The notes under the pieces: generated by a model | Database searches by the model: none | What the model was told of the DNA's origin: nothing | Seen by the model: only the letters and a program-made list of their open reading frames with translations | Assembly: GCF_051622035.1 (NCBI RefSeq) | Contig: NC_135364.1 | Location: 12,765,501 to 12,829,500, forward strand | Direction: 5' to 3' | DNA from: Arctopsyche grandis | Taxonomy: Eukaryota > Arthropoda > Insecta > Trichoptera > Hydropsychidae | Length of the DNA stretch: 64,000 nt | In this document: in pieces, positions 38,932 through 51,909 of the stretch | Numbering within the stretch: position 1 is the stretch's first letter | Layout: each line of letters starts with the position of its first letter | Program-made: the position numbers and the translations under genes

Positions 38932-40620
38932 TATGTATGTTTCCGCTAGAAAGGCGCACATTGCATTTCGATAAATAATTATGTACGTATGTAATTAAGG
39001 ACAGTTCAATTATTCAAAGGCACGACGTTTAGTATAAATCAACGACCTTCCTGGTCGCGATCTCCGAAACTGATCTAATTATCATTCGACTTCGGTAATT
39101 GCGAAAGTGACCACGATGGATCGGTCCGGTCCTAATTGCGTTGTTATGCGATCGGTGTGACATAACACGGTCGGATTAACTCCGTTTTGCAATAAGAAAG
39201 TGCTCGATTTTGCACACTTTTGTGAAAATTTACACTTTTGTTTTAAGTACCCACTCTCGATAGTCGTTCGTTTGATCGAATCCATTTGTTTTTTTGTTGT
39301 TTTGTTTTTACATTTGCATGATTTAGTTGTTGTTTTTTTAAGCTTACATACGTTAGATATGGAGCAGCTATGTATGTAGCTGCTGATCTAAATGAAAAGT
39401 CTTGTAATTTGGCGACGGCCGTTTGTCAAACAAGAAAGTTGCTGCCCCGAGCAAAATGTCTCTCGACCACTTAGCTGTTCGTAGCTGCTTGGGCTATTGG
39501 ACCGGTAGCCTTTCTCGCACGCATTATATCATTCGATATGTTTGATTATTTGTATTCTGACGATTTTTTTGACCCTCTATTGTCCCAATACATTTTTAAA
39601 ATTATTTTTGTTGAGTCGTTTAAGCTCATTTTCTATTTCAATCTAGTAGGTAAGATTCGATTGACCACTAGGAATTCATCATATGCATCAAGTCGTTCAA
39701 TTGATTTATTTTATTATTTGTAAACTTTTCAATACATTTTAGGTTTTAGCTATATCATTATGATGAAGCTATTGCTACTAAATATCCACTATTTAGGCAG
39801 TATTTGATACAAGTGTCTAGTGCATATTTTCTAATGAACTCACTATTCAACATCGTTTTGTTATACATTTTAAGTTTCATTAGTATTTATATACACATAT
39901 AATATCATTGGTATATATATATATATACATACATATAATATCATTAGTATATACATATATACATACATATAATATCATTGGGTGATCATTAGCTATTGTA
40001 TTTCGTCTGCGAGTTCAAAATTAGCAATGTTATTACTTAAGAATTGAGTAATATTTGACGTTCATGGGAAATTACCTAAAATTTCCATATTATAAACGCT
40101 TGTTCAGCTCTAGTTTCCGTTGATAAATGCGAAAAATAAAAATGTTTGGTTAAATTCGTTGCATTTCGTTCTCTTTAGATGATTTTAAACGGCTCAGCGG
40201 AATGTAAAGGGTAATTTAAAAAATTTAAATTATTCACTCAATAGATTTGATAGACCGTAAATGGACAAATAAATCGATTGTCTCGATTATTCGTCGTGAA
40301 TTGAACGATTTACAACATTTTTTGAAAGTATTGTGCAATGGGGATAGGAAAGTAGTAAACGCAAGCAGAATTGTGAATGTTTGCCAAACTATTAAATTTT
40401 TCTAAATATTTGTCTTAAACTTCAAAAACGGCGTTCTATTTTAAAGTTGTATAGAAGACGGTATCGATGTTATATTTAAAAAAAAAAGTCTAGAGAATTG
40501 AGTATTATTTTTTATAATTATTTTCTCGTAAATTAAGTGAAAGGAAAGCAATTTTACAAATACTGTACAATTTGAATAAAAAAAACTTTTCCATTACATT
40601 AAATATATAAATATTAATAC
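38932..40620. other. Gene-free stretch with a small tandem repeat
   Basis: 39020-39290 and 39400-39530 are slightly GC-richer, without a supported frame. Three copies of an ATATAATATCATTRGTATATA unit lie at about 39893-39980. Otherwise AT-rich. Confidence 0.45.
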
Positions 40621-40639
40621 TATATATACAAATGGGGTG

Positions 40640-40984
40640 TCGGTAAATATGTATATGTATTTGTATGTATATGGCAGAACGTGGGAACAGTATGGAAAGC
40701 CAATCACAGCCGAGTAATCGAGACGCGGGGAAGCGTGGTAGTGGGGAAGTGGGGGAGGGGGGGGGGGTGTGGAGCGTCACTCGCATGTTCGGCCGACACA
40801 CACACTTACACACGGGTAACTCACGGAGGCCGTGGGGGCGCCGGGGGGCGGCGATCCCTGTTTCAGTTCCGATTTCCGATTTCGATTAATTATTACTATA
40901 CGTATTGTATAGTTATTTATTTTAAATCATGTATCAATATGTTTCCGAAACCACCCGTTGAAAGTTTAACGGGCACAACACTAG
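40640..40984 (+). mobile_element. Helitron family 2, copy a
   Basis: The 3' end is textbook: stem CCCGTT (40954-40959) / AACGGG (40968-40973), 7 bp, CTAG at 40981-40984, then T. The left part (TGTATATGGCAGAACGTGGG, AGCCAATCACAGCCGAGT) is shared with the next copy. The exact 5' TC end was not fixed. It has a G-rich run at 40736-40772. Confidence 0.75.
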
Positions 40985-41009
40985 TATAATACATATAAAA
41001 AGAGACGCG

Positions 41010-41464
41010 ATGTAAGTATGTATATAAATATGTATATGGCAGAACGTGGGAAAAGTATGGAGAGCCAATCACAGCCGAGTATTCTAGACACGGGGCCTGA
41101 AATCCCGATTTTGATTTTGATTTTGGTTTTGATTTCGCGGCTGCCTCGGGGCGGCTGCCTCGATTACTGTTATAGTTCCGATTACTTACGATTACGATTT
41201 AGTTCCGGATCTGGATTCCTGTTTCAGTTCCGGTTCCCGATTGTTTTTTCAGTTCTGGTTACGGATTCCTTTTTGTTTCGGATACGGACTCCATTTTCAG
41301 TTCCAGATACTGATCCCTGTTTGAGTGCCCATTTCCGATTCCCGATTTCTGTTTTAGTTCCGATTCCGATTAATTATTACTATACGTATTGTAACTTTAT
41401 TTTAGATCATGTATCAATTTGTTTCCGAAACCACCCGTTGAAATTTCAACGAACAAAACACTAG
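41010..41464 (+). mobile_element. Helitron family 2, copy b, with an internal GTTCCGATT-type minisatellite
   Basis: Directly follows copy a in the same orientation. Same left block (ATGGCAGAACGTGGGAAAAG) and same 3' end (GTTGAAATTTCAAC palindrome, CTAG at 41461-41464, then T). The middle 41105-41370 is a degenerate repeat of about 20-24 bp (GATTCCYGTTTCAGTTCCG). The long open frame across it (41018-41464) is repeat-driven and not a gene. Confidence 0.75.
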
Positions 41465-42400
41465 TATTGTAATACAAAGAGAAAATAAATATATATCGAT
41501 ACTCGACTTAAAATTAATTTATGAAAGTTAAATATTTAATTGCACACTAAGCTTGGCGCGTAATACTGAGAGAATTTGTTAATTTTATACGCCGAACGGT
41601 GTGAATTGACCTTAATTTGGAAGCAAATTGACATCTGATTTATGTTCGTGTTCAACGGCCGTTATTGTGCTCGAGTTTTTCCTCAAATTTATCTCATATC
41701 TAATCGGCGATTCCAAGTAACGGAAAACGAAAATAAAAAAAATCTGTAACAATAAACAAAAACAAAAGTAAATCGCATATACCTACATATAAAGAGATAG
41801 TTGTTCATACAATAATAATAATTATAGTTTGTATGTATGGTCATATTCAAAATTGCAGAATGGCGCTCGATTAACAAAAGGTCGATTTTTATTAACCACA
41901 GTCAAGGTTAAGTGTCTCCTTATGGTGTTTTCGTTAACTGCTTCGAATTTCGGTTATACGATCGTTAATCACGTACATATATACATACATTGTACTACAC
42001 AAATGCGCTGTTTGAGAGAGCACGATTGAACCTCACTGTTTTAATATACAAGTAAATGTTAATGTGTCCCCGTTATTACGCATGTTTTTAACCTTTGGTA
42101 CGATGATAAATAATATTTGTTACAGTTCAGTGTTTAAGCTAATTACATTTATTGAACTTAATCCCATTAGAAATTAAAGTCTTTCAAATACGATGTAAAA
42201 TGTTAAAAAATAATTTTTGTTCCTTCTTATCATCTTTGTATTTCAGTATATCTACCCATATTAAATTACTATTGAATATTTAATTTTGCTTTTTCTTTTC
42301 AGAACTTTAATAATTATTATTATATGAAGTCGATGGAAGATGATCATTTTGATAAAGTTCCTGTTAATTATGTAAGTATTATTTATTCAAGTTTATCGTC
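41465..42400. other. Gene-free stretch
   Basis: AT-rich, with only short open frames and no ATG with exon borders. Nothing recognised. Confidence 0.4.
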
Positions 42401-42409
42401 ATTTACTAA

Positions 42410-42870
42410 TTCACCTTTTCGGTCAGTAATATATAAAGATGGTCAGTAATTATTATAAATGGTCTGTATCAATTAGTCAGTTAATAAATTAAATTGTCTG
42501 TAAGTAATTTAAGTAATCGGTAATTTATATAAGAAGGGTTAGTATTTAAATAAAATAGTCAGTAATTAAAAAAAGATACTCACATGAACAGTTTGATTAT
42601 CTGAAAACATGAAAAAAAGAAATATTAACACTGTTCAATGTGTACAATCCTGTAAAAAAATACATGAAATATTTTTTGCACCTTGCCAAGATACCAGAAT
42701 CCAGAGAATCGCTGCCAGAATCAGAGAATTCAGCATTCAAGTGGTGTCTCACAATGTAAAATATTGTTTTTGACTGACCGTTTTAAAATTTTACTGACTG
42801 CTTTTATGAATACTTACTGAACTTTTTTTATTTATTAAGTTACTAACCGTTTTTGTATTTAGTACTGATC
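42410..42870. mobile_element. Element with arrayed GGTCAGTAAT motifs in inverted arms
   Basis: The left part (42418-42575) holds about seven GGTCAGTAAT-like motifs spaced 20-25 bp. The right part (42770-42868) holds about five TTACTGACC-like motifs in opposite orientation. Such subterminal arrays are typical binding sites of DNA transposons. No sharp end or target duplication was found. Confidence 0.5.
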
Positions 42871-44515
42871 AAAGAAAAAAATGTTGCTTTAAAATGACAA
42901 TCCCAACCCTGAACCTTTCAACGTTTTACATATGAATCAATTTAACTATTGAAGTAGTCGTCGTATATATGTATACATACATACTTACACATGTCTAAAT
43001 ACCAAACCTACCATTTTTCATGTGTTTAATTACCGCTTGACCTTTACACCGATTCTTTGTGAGAGCAAATCGGTCCGCTCAAGGTAACCCTTTTCGGTTC
43101 AGCTTGTGTTTCAAACATTATTTTTTATTTACTAAATGTAGGTATGTGTATTATACTAACTCTACATTTATATTGTTGTCGGTGTAGGTAAACGCACAAG
43201 TATTGCACACGCCTCTGGGTTTTTGTCTCGGCTCCATTAAAATTGGACAATAATTATAACGAGGTCGAATCGCTACGGGCCACTAATGTTGGTGAATGTA
43301 TTGTTAACCCTCGATCATTGAATAGTTAAGATAAAAAACGTACATATATATTTTCCATTCATACATATAAAATTATGCTTGTACAAGCTCGTTTATATTT
43401 TATCGTATAAACAGTTTATTCATGTTTGTTACAATTTTCGGATGTTAAAGGGTTAATACATAATATCGGTTTTAAGTTTTAAAGTCGTCTTTCGATTTAA
43501 TGTTTTTTATCTTACAATATTAGTCAAAAATTGTAATTTGGGCCACGCGTATCTATTACGGATTTATTGTACGTTCCCACACCTTAAAATTACGCTGTTT
43601 TTTTTCGTCGTTGTAAAATGTGGTTTCTTCCGCTTGAATATTTATTTATAAAATATTGCAACTGTTCGTGCAAAACGTTGCGATTTTTTTCTTTTTGAAA
43701 TTATGACATAGATTCTCGCTGCAATCGTTAAATGTAATGGTATAGCGCTATGATCCAATTGTACTTTTTTCCATGAAATTCAATCTATGTAAGTCCTGTA
43801 TCGATTATTTCGAGTGGCAGATTGAATATCTCTTATGACTTAATACCGGAAAAGTTGATTTCACATTTTTCATATACATTGTATATATGTATGTATGTAC
43901 ATACATAAGTGGCAGTTATTTAGAATAAGTTTTTTTTTCTCTCACTCATCACATCTCCATTTGATTTCTAGAGTGGGCTTTGATGGTTCCTACTCAATTG
44001 AGTTATTTTTTACAACGTTAATGACATTGAATATGTCGGCAAGTAAAAAAGTGTACGGCATGTTCTTATGAAAAGTGATTGTAGTGTCAGGTTCTATAAA
44101 AAGTAAAAAATACATGTGATGTAAGAAAATGTTTCCTAAGAGTTGTTGTGTCAGTTCGATTGCTCTTATGCGTTAAAAGCTAGTTTCGTCGTATTTAATA
44201 CGTATGTATGTATGTACATATGTATGTATGTATGTGAAGGTATAAATTGTAAAAACTTCTAGAGGATTGAATTTAACTGAGAGAGTCACGATAGAGTGAT
44301 TTATATCTAATACTAGGACCTACGCTAAGTGAAAATTATCTAAACTAAATAAGCTAAATAGACTAAAATTATCAGTTGATTGACAAAATGGATACTTATG
44401 TACGTGTTTTGAGTTTTGTTTGCCACACATTTTCCCCCGCCTGATATCTGGAACGAACTTCACTTTATCGCTCTAATCCCTTTATACACATTTAATCGTT
44501 TTATCCTGGTCACCT
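42871..44515. other. Gene-free stretch
   Basis: Holds GTATGTATGTACATAC-type microsatellites (43885-43910 and 44205-44235) and AT-rich sequence. No gene is supported. Confidence 0.4.
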
Positions 44516-45118
44516 CAATGGCAAAATTTTGGGCCCTCATGCAAAAATTACGTAAAGGTCCCCTAACATTTTTTAAAATGTTATATGAAATAATTTTAGC
44601 TATATATTTGCACATAATAAATATTCACATAAATCAGAAATAAGCTCACCGATTTTAAAATTTCTTCTTGCTTTATTATTTGTGAAATCATTAATAAGTT
44701 TTAGTTCTATTTTTGATGCTTGTTTATGTTCAATGGCCAGTAATGTGAGATTTTTATTTTTGATTGTCCGATAGAGTTTCTTTTGTAGTCTTTAATATTT
44801 TTTAATTTACTGAAAGACCTTTCAACACCCGCCACTGTTATTGGTAAAGTATAAAATAACATAAACACGACGTAAAGTTCTGAAAATTCACTTTCTAAAC
44901 AAATGAGTAATTTTGAAAATTGTCTTATGGTCATATTTTTAGTCACACTTTTTACAGAATGGTTCAAAACCTGCTGTTTTATAAGTATAATAAGTCTAAC
45001 TATGACATCAATCACGAGATTAATAATCATTTTTTCATATTGAGTGTTTAGAAATTTGGGCCCCTCAAGTTGGGCTCTCATGTTTTGCATGACCCTGCTA
45101 TGAGGTAGCTATGCCACT
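44516..45118 (-). mobile_element. hAT transposon remnant
   Basis: The 603-bp element is flanked by GGTCACCT and GGTCACCA (7 of 8 bp). Ends are CAATGGC (left) and, inverted, AGTGGCATAGCTACCTC (right), like many insect hAT termini. TTGGGCCC blocks lie near both ends. It contains the transposase fragment listed next. Confidence 0.8.
44707..45090 (-). pseudogene. hAT transposase C-terminal fragment
   Basis: A minus-strand open frame of about 127 codons contains LPITVAGVERSFSKLKNIK followed by DYKRNSIGQ, the hAT C-terminal dimerisation motif. The N-terminal BED finger and most of the RNase-H fold are missing. The frame is open but begins within the repeat end, so it is an internal-deletion product, not an active gene. 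Confidence 0.8.
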
Positions 45119-48100
45119 GGTCACCAAATGCTAAAATTTATTAAGAAATGCGTCCATAAATGATTTCTTCTATACGATTGAAGGCACTCATCCTCCAGAA
45201 TTGCAATTGCGCAAAATTGTGATGAAAATTTATCACAAACCAAAAACAATAACAACAAAGCGAATATACATTGTTGGGGATCGCTCGCTTCTTAAATTTC
45301 ACAATTCGATTTGATTGAGAAGCCTTGGTTCAATTGCAACAATATTTTTTTTATTCGCTCCTATTCGCCGGCTAATGAACATCATTATCGGTGGACTTCT
45401 CAACGGTTGGAAAATGCTGCGAGACCTTGGCATATAATAAACATCGAAGAAGACGCATCTCGATAGTATCAATTTTAAGAATTTGATTTTATTTCATTTG
45501 AATCTTTTAGCAGTTGAACGAACTTTGGAGCCGGTGGTAAGAAGTGCTAAAATTGATTAATTGACATTGGTGAGAGAGTGTCAGATCGATATTTCATTTA
45601 TCGACGACAGGAATGCTTTCTAATGACTTTGAAATATCGTGACGACTTGTAACAATTTTTTTCCGTTTAAGCAAATAATATAAAAAGGATGAATGCAATG
45701 CTTAAGCAATTAGAATACTAGTTAGTATTTCAGAATTGCTTAACGCAATTATCTATGCCGATTCAATTTTGCATCGTGAATTAAAATATATATGTACTTT
45801 TTTTATTGACAGCGACTAATCCGAAATCCTTGACGGTAGTAAATACCTTTCTGAATTATGGAACTGTATTTCCTATATAATTTTTATTAAGTTTATGACA
45901 GTAATTCAATTATGGGTTTTGGACTGCCCTAAAATGACGAATATACATATGTATATTGCAAGGAAAATCATAGTAAAATTAATCATTCATATTATAGTAA
46001 AAAGTGCAGGTTACCTTGATATTATTTTAATCGATTAATCACACACGACTTTTCGTCCGTGACTTTTGCGATCATTACCCGTTGCAACAGGAAATATATT
46101 AATCTAAGTGCAGTTATTTATTAATCCGTGAAAATATTAAAATTTTATTTTATAATATCAACTGGTCGTGTGAAATTCATTCAACGCGTTCAAATTTAGA
46201 TCGCGTTCAATCTCAATTAATTTTCCGGAGAGGGGCGAAACTGTGTGAGCTTACCAGAATGCGAAAGCTCCGATATCACTTTGAATGTGTGAACTTTGTG
46301 ATAGGCACTTTTCGAGTTTCGCAATTCGAATGTTCGCATCGATTGTCGAATCAGTTTCGAGAATGCGAAAGCGAATTTTCCGACATAACGAACAATAGAT
46401 CGTTAGCGTTATTCGCTATTGCGAAACTAACAATGGTTATATTGAATTAAACGCACCACATGTATGAACGTATGTACGTACAACGTATTTGCCGAATTTT
46501 CCACGAGTTCGTGTCGTACAATCGATCACCGCGAAAATGGTTTAATTTTTAAACTCAGACCGTTTCGATATGGAATTTGAAGGATAACAATCGGAAAAAT
46601 AATCAATTGAATTGATTTTCATTGTTGCGAAATTTGATCAGGTAGGTACAACAATGTATTGTGCATTTTGGAATGTTTGTTCTGTAAAATGGGTATATAA
46701 ATTTGCTTCAAGGTAGAAAAAATGTAATACTTATTTAGCAAGGTTCATTAATTATATTTATCTATGTATAGAAAAATGCAACGAAAAAATAGTTTTTTTG
46801 GGTAACTATTTCACTAAATATGTCCAATTTAGGGTAATTACATCATAAACAGTGATCTTTTGGAACATGGAAATGGCCTTTGAAAAGAAGTTCAGAAAAA
46901 GTACTACTTTTGTTTTGGATTTAATTTTTTTCGATTATGATTTTTTTTTTAGGATTTCTTGTAAGGGTTTATTCGTTGAAAAAAAGACTATTTTTTGAGT
47001 AAAGCCGATACACAAAAACGTTAAGTAGGTATTATTTTTGGGTAGTACATAGAATTGTATTAAGTAGAACAATTGTAATTGCACACAGTTGATTTATGCG
47101 TTCACTTTCCATGTTATTTGATGTCGTTGATGAGATTTTTTCACATACGAATTGTATGAGAAACGTCGAATAATTTCCAAAACGCGTTAAAAGTTGCCAA
47201 AAATGTAATTAATAATAATTTTAATGTAGAAATGAAATTGGATGTTTTGTTGTGCGATGAGAGCCAAATGTAATACATAGATACATATGTTTCTTAAACG
47301 TTATGAAATGTCGCTTATTGAATTTTTCTTTGAGAAACACATAGTCGAATGTTTTCAATGAAGACATTGCGACCCATTCATTGCAATTTTCATTCAAAAT
47401 AATAAGAGAAAAGTTTAAAGAAATGGAATTGCCACGAGATCGTTTCCAATGCTTCATAATGCAGTTATACAAATTTGACTTATGTCGTAATTTTCGTCAG
47501 TGTATGTTCAATTGATTCGTTTGTATTTATTGTAGTAGTTCGTTCAACTTATCGGTTTGCCTGAGTGCAATTTGACATTTAAGGAAAAAAAGAGAAAACG
47601 CGTGTGTATATGACATTAAGTTTCTGAACGGAACGTCAACATTTAGAATCTCGTATTCAGTCCGTAGATTTTATCAGTATGGTATCAATGAATATGTAAA
47701 ATATACAACTTGTTCTTACTCTTAAATATCACTTTAATTGCCAAATAGCGTGATTCTCAATGAGATAATGAACGTTTTATTGAGATTTTACATCTTATTG
47801 ATAGGATTCAATAGAAGTGATCATTTTAAATGCAACTGCGATTTATTTTTGAAGACACGTAGACAGTTAAATATGCAATTAAATATTTTATATGTGACAT
47901 TATCAAGAAGATATTAATTGCGATAAGGACTATGTGAGGAAAACGCGATTGAAATGAATCAGGTTTTCCTGATTTGTGATGCTAAAATTATATTTTTAAT
48001 TAAACTACTGGATTTATAATTGACGCACTAATTCAATAAGACGTGATGACTGTGATTATTAGACTTAATATGTATAATTTTATGACACACATGCGCTCAA

Positions 48101-49500
48101 ATAAACTCACAGGCATGACCCAGAACGACAACATTCACCGTCAATATTTCAGACAGGTATTGCTCAATTGGGCACTTTTAGTTCAATTTTTTTTGCTCAA
48201 ATTGTTATCGTTGAATTTGTTTAGTAGCTAACATTATTACATATACAGATAAATCAAGTTGACGATAACAGGTGCGATTGTACAGCGCCATATATTATGT
48301 TAGTTGCGATTAATTGCCGATTTTGAGTCTTTATAGCGGCGGAAGAATCGACCCAGATAATTATACGAGTGTGTATGTACATATAACTTATTTAACGAGT
48401 ATCGATTTTAACGACATTGTAATTTTTGTGGGCAATCTGAAGTTAAGATCGTGTCGACTTGTCGATGTAGCCGTGAAATGAGTTTTGTGCAATCGGCCGG
48501 TATAATTTGACCGCACGTTCTGAGATGTCAATATTTGAATAAGATTCTATTACATTAGATATCCAGATACGCCTCTGATTTTATTTCACATTCAAAGCAA
48601 TCGTTGATCACGATTAATCACGAAAATGTACAATAAGATCTCTCTAAGTGAATAAAAATTTTCCGTCTCGTGCTCGTATTGCGTTCATTCCGGTCGAGTT
48701 CCTTTCACTAAAAGTCATTGAAGTTGCAAAAAACTTTTTGTGTCGTAAACCCACAACGCGAAGGATTATTATTATATCGTGGTATCCTTTATATAAGTGT
48801 TCTATCAACAATAGCGCTATTCTTATATAATTAATTGAACAAAAGCAGAAACAAACTGTCAAGGTTGTCGTAGAGGCGTTAGATAACACGCCTGAAAAAT
48901 TATGACATATTGTTTTATTTTATTAGGAATTGTGCGCTTGAAAATATTCGATTGTATTATATTGTTGAAAAAAATGAAAATTCGAATGTGTTTTTATTTT
49001 TACGTGTATATATTCGAAATATGTGTGTGTGTGGAATTTTTTATATTTGAGGTCATAATCTTGAACTTGATTATGTTTTAGATAAAATATATGAGGTATA
49101 ATATTAAAACATACTCGTAAATTAACGATTTGAAAATGTGCCGAAATAAACACGATTTATTTTATTTTATTCACATATTAATTTTCCGTAAAAATTAAGC
49201 GTTTTCTTTTTTTGATATTGATATTGAAGATAACTATAAATAAAATACAGTCCTTGAATATAACATATTGTAATATTTGTAATACTATTACTAGCTTTGA
49301 GTATATTGATTTAATGTACATTCATGTATTCGCATGTGCAGTTTATTAGAAAATTAATTCAATTAAAAATAAATGGGAAAACACTTCCTATATTGAATCA
49401 ATATTTGAGTATTGAATAAATTTCGTCATTATAATTCGGAATGCCGTTATAAATAGTACTGAATTGTGATCATAAGGCGGGAAGTCATGTAAACCATGTG
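45119..49500. other. Gene-free stretch
   Basis: AT-rich. The open frames are all short and lack splice or start support. The GAATGCGAAAGC and TTTCGAGAATGCG words around 46258-46370 are mildly repetitive. Nothing else recognised. Confidence 0.4.
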
Positions 49501-49539
49501 AATTATTCGACCTTGCTAAATATCACATATTGAAAAAAT

Positions 49540-50000
49540 ATAGCCGCAGACACGCGCCCGATTGTGGGGCTGATTGATTTATTAGAATTGCGAACTTTCA
49601 CATTGACATTAATTATTATGACAATGTTACACAATGCTAAACATACAAATACATTTATGGATTGGGGTCGTGCGATGATACGATTTCTAGAAAGTGTCAC
49701 GCTGTGCGTTCGATTCGGATTATTTTGGGGAAGGATTGGGCTACGGAAGTGCAGTTTGCGTAATCAAAGGTCCTCCCGATCGATCGTTGCACATGATTGG
49801 GCGTTGAGGACGAGCGAAAGTGGCTTCGGTTTCCTGCGTCTCGTTTGCGCAACTCCGCTCCAAATAAGAGCCTTGGCTGTCTGTTAGATAGAAAGTGTAT
49901 TGGGCGCGGCCTCGAACGGCCTTCGGATTGCCGATCCTGAAGGTGACAGCTGGTGCCGGGTTCAGAGGTGCCCCTTCGGGTAACAGGATGTTTGTGTGTG
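49540..50000 (+). other. GC-richer non-coding block
   Basis: Base composition rises relative to flanks. The plus-strand open frame 49564-49887 has no family likeness. It could be a regulatory region of the gene starting near 51.2 kb. That is inference from position only. Confidence 0.3.
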
Positions 50001-51140
50001 CCGGACAGGATATGTAGATAATAACGACGTTTGTATGATTTGGTTCAGATTTATGTCCGGTGGATTTTTCTGAAGGCTTTTGAATGGACCTATGATATAT
50101 ATCTTGTATATTGAAAGATTGTATTGTTAAATTAAAATTAATTGAAGTATAATACTTACACTTTAGGGTATTTATTCAAAGGACAATAAGTTTTTAAATA
50201 ATAATTTTAGAAGTGATGAATGTGAACTTTGAAAAATTTTATTTATGTACTTATACATTGCACCGTATTCAGAAGTCCCGCGTACGTACATATGTAAGAA
50301 TATTTTATCCATGCAAAATTAAAAAAAAACTTTTACATTGTCACTTTGAGTGTGTTAAAATAGATGTTGTATCATAAATATATATTTTCATTTTTTTTTT
50401 TGTTCTTTTCAGTCAGTGAAGTGAGTGGAGACAACGAAATGTCACTGACATTTTTAGTTTTTTCGTTGTGCTAAAATTTTTATTTTGTTTGTAAATATTG
50501 CATTACATTATTGAATGCTAAAATATTAAAAATGTCTGAGAGCTATTGGTAAATTTTTTAAAATAATATTTTTATGGTATTTAGCAGTAGGTATGTAGAT
50601 ATTATTTCAACTCTATTCAGAAACGCTTATTTGTAAGTGTAGTTTTTTTTTACACGAAGTTGAATTATCGATTTTTTATTGCTTTAAATTGTTTTTTATG
50701 ACTAAAATCCATTTTTGTACTTTATTTATTTATTTATATAATTTTAGCTATTTAGCTAATTTAAAAATACATTCTTAATTACTAAACTAAAAGTTATATG
50801 TACTGTACCTCACAGAGGTGTCTCTTAGCACCTCTGTGAGGGACACTTGGAAGAATACATGATGTTATAAATTTTTCAGTTTTGTTTAAAATGTTCTTTC
50901 TAATGAAACAAAAAATGTATTTTTTTTAATGATCCAAAATAAGTGTTAAATACATAGGTTCAAGACAACATTGTCATAATTCTGCCCTTCTATCGGTTTC
51001 TTCAACTCTACATATTTTATTAAAATATATTTGAGGACATTGACTGTCGTAACAAAATTTGCATTGAAACTTTCTATCGATGGGAATGTCGCTCGCATTT
51101 TTTTACAAATTTAAAATTGTAATGGTAATTTTTTGTAACA
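50001..51140. other. Gene-free stretch with a perfect hairpin
   Basis: CCTCACAGAGGTG (50808-50820), 8-bp loop, CACCTCTGTGAGG (50829-50841). The rest is AT-rich. Confidence 0.5.
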
Positions 51141-51149
51141 ATTTCCTAG

Positions 51150-51810
51150 GAAAAGCACAGAGACGGACACGACCTTCGCAACCAATGGCGACGGGGGACA
51201 CTGCAGCGGCGGCAGCCACCCCACCAACCACCACTTTGGAGAGTCAAACGCGCGAGCAGCCGGCAAACCCAACAATTTTCACTCGTCAGACGGCCGTCGC
51301 TCGGGCAGCCGACTCCTGAGGACGCGTCTCCGACCAAAGGCGCCAGTGCCTCGAACAAAACCAACGAATCACATACATTTTAATCCATCGACACCGGTAC
51401 GTCGACCAGACCACGGTCACAAACAGCTACCGCGTGCGCGATCACATTAAAATCGATTATATTACATTATAATAAAGCGCGCGTTGTTATTATATCCACA
51501 TAACAGTACGTATTTGTATCGTACGAATTGGAAATTGTCCGTTTAAACGTCGTCGATCGCTCGTCTCGGATGTGATAGTGAAGTGTTGTGTGAAAGTCTG
51601 TAAAACATGATGCTCTCGTTAATGCCCGCGCACATTTTATTTTGTATTATAATCGATTTCAGTACGCGAGCGCGTAGTCATTTTTGTCATTGTTTGGTGT
51701 GAATTTTCACTATTGTATATTGAACGTTAAAAATAGTATATGCGCGGTTCGTTTAATTGGTAGTAAGTTGTGTTTGTTAAATTGGGTCGTGTTTGTTTTG
51801 TGCTTTTCAG
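51150..51810 (+). promoter_or_regulatory. GC-rich 5' region of the gene starting at 51849
   Basis: 51160-51440 is GC- and CpG-rich. The next 370 bp are leader-like and end in a pyrimidine-rich acceptor TGCTTTTCAG at 51810. I interpret this as promoter plus untranslated first exon(s) and intron. The open frame 51080-51319 (Ala/Thr/Pro-rich) has no stated homology and is not called as a gene. Confidence 0.45.
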
Positions 51811-51909
51811 GACTTTTAGTATCGCTTTTGGACTAAAAAGATCTGAAGATGAGGTGGAACATGTGGCGCTTGTCAGCGTTGCTCGTCGCTCTTTTCGCAA
51901 TTTGTTCAG
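51811..51909 (+). CDS. First coding exon of an unidentified secreted or membrane protein
   Basis: ATG at 51849 (context GAAGATGA) encodes MRWNMWRLSALLVALFAICS, a typical signal peptide: short basic start, hydrophobic core LSALLVALFAI, small residues at the end. The exon then ends at a consensus donor GTGAGTG after one base of the next codon (TCA G). The acceptor at 51810 marks the exon's 5' border. The mature protein must be encoded further right. I could not recognise a continuing exon in the remaining 12 kb, so the first intron is probably longer than the window. The product is secreted, or enters the secretory pathway. Its identity cannot be told from the leader alone. Confidence 0.65.

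Noticed and set aside
41018-41464. 148-codon open frame
   Set aside because: It follows the minisatellite and the Helitron end exactly; composition is that of the repeat, with no domain.
49564-49887. 107-codon plus-strand frame
   Set aside because: No homology, no exon borders, ends in an ordinary stop. GC-richer block explains its length.
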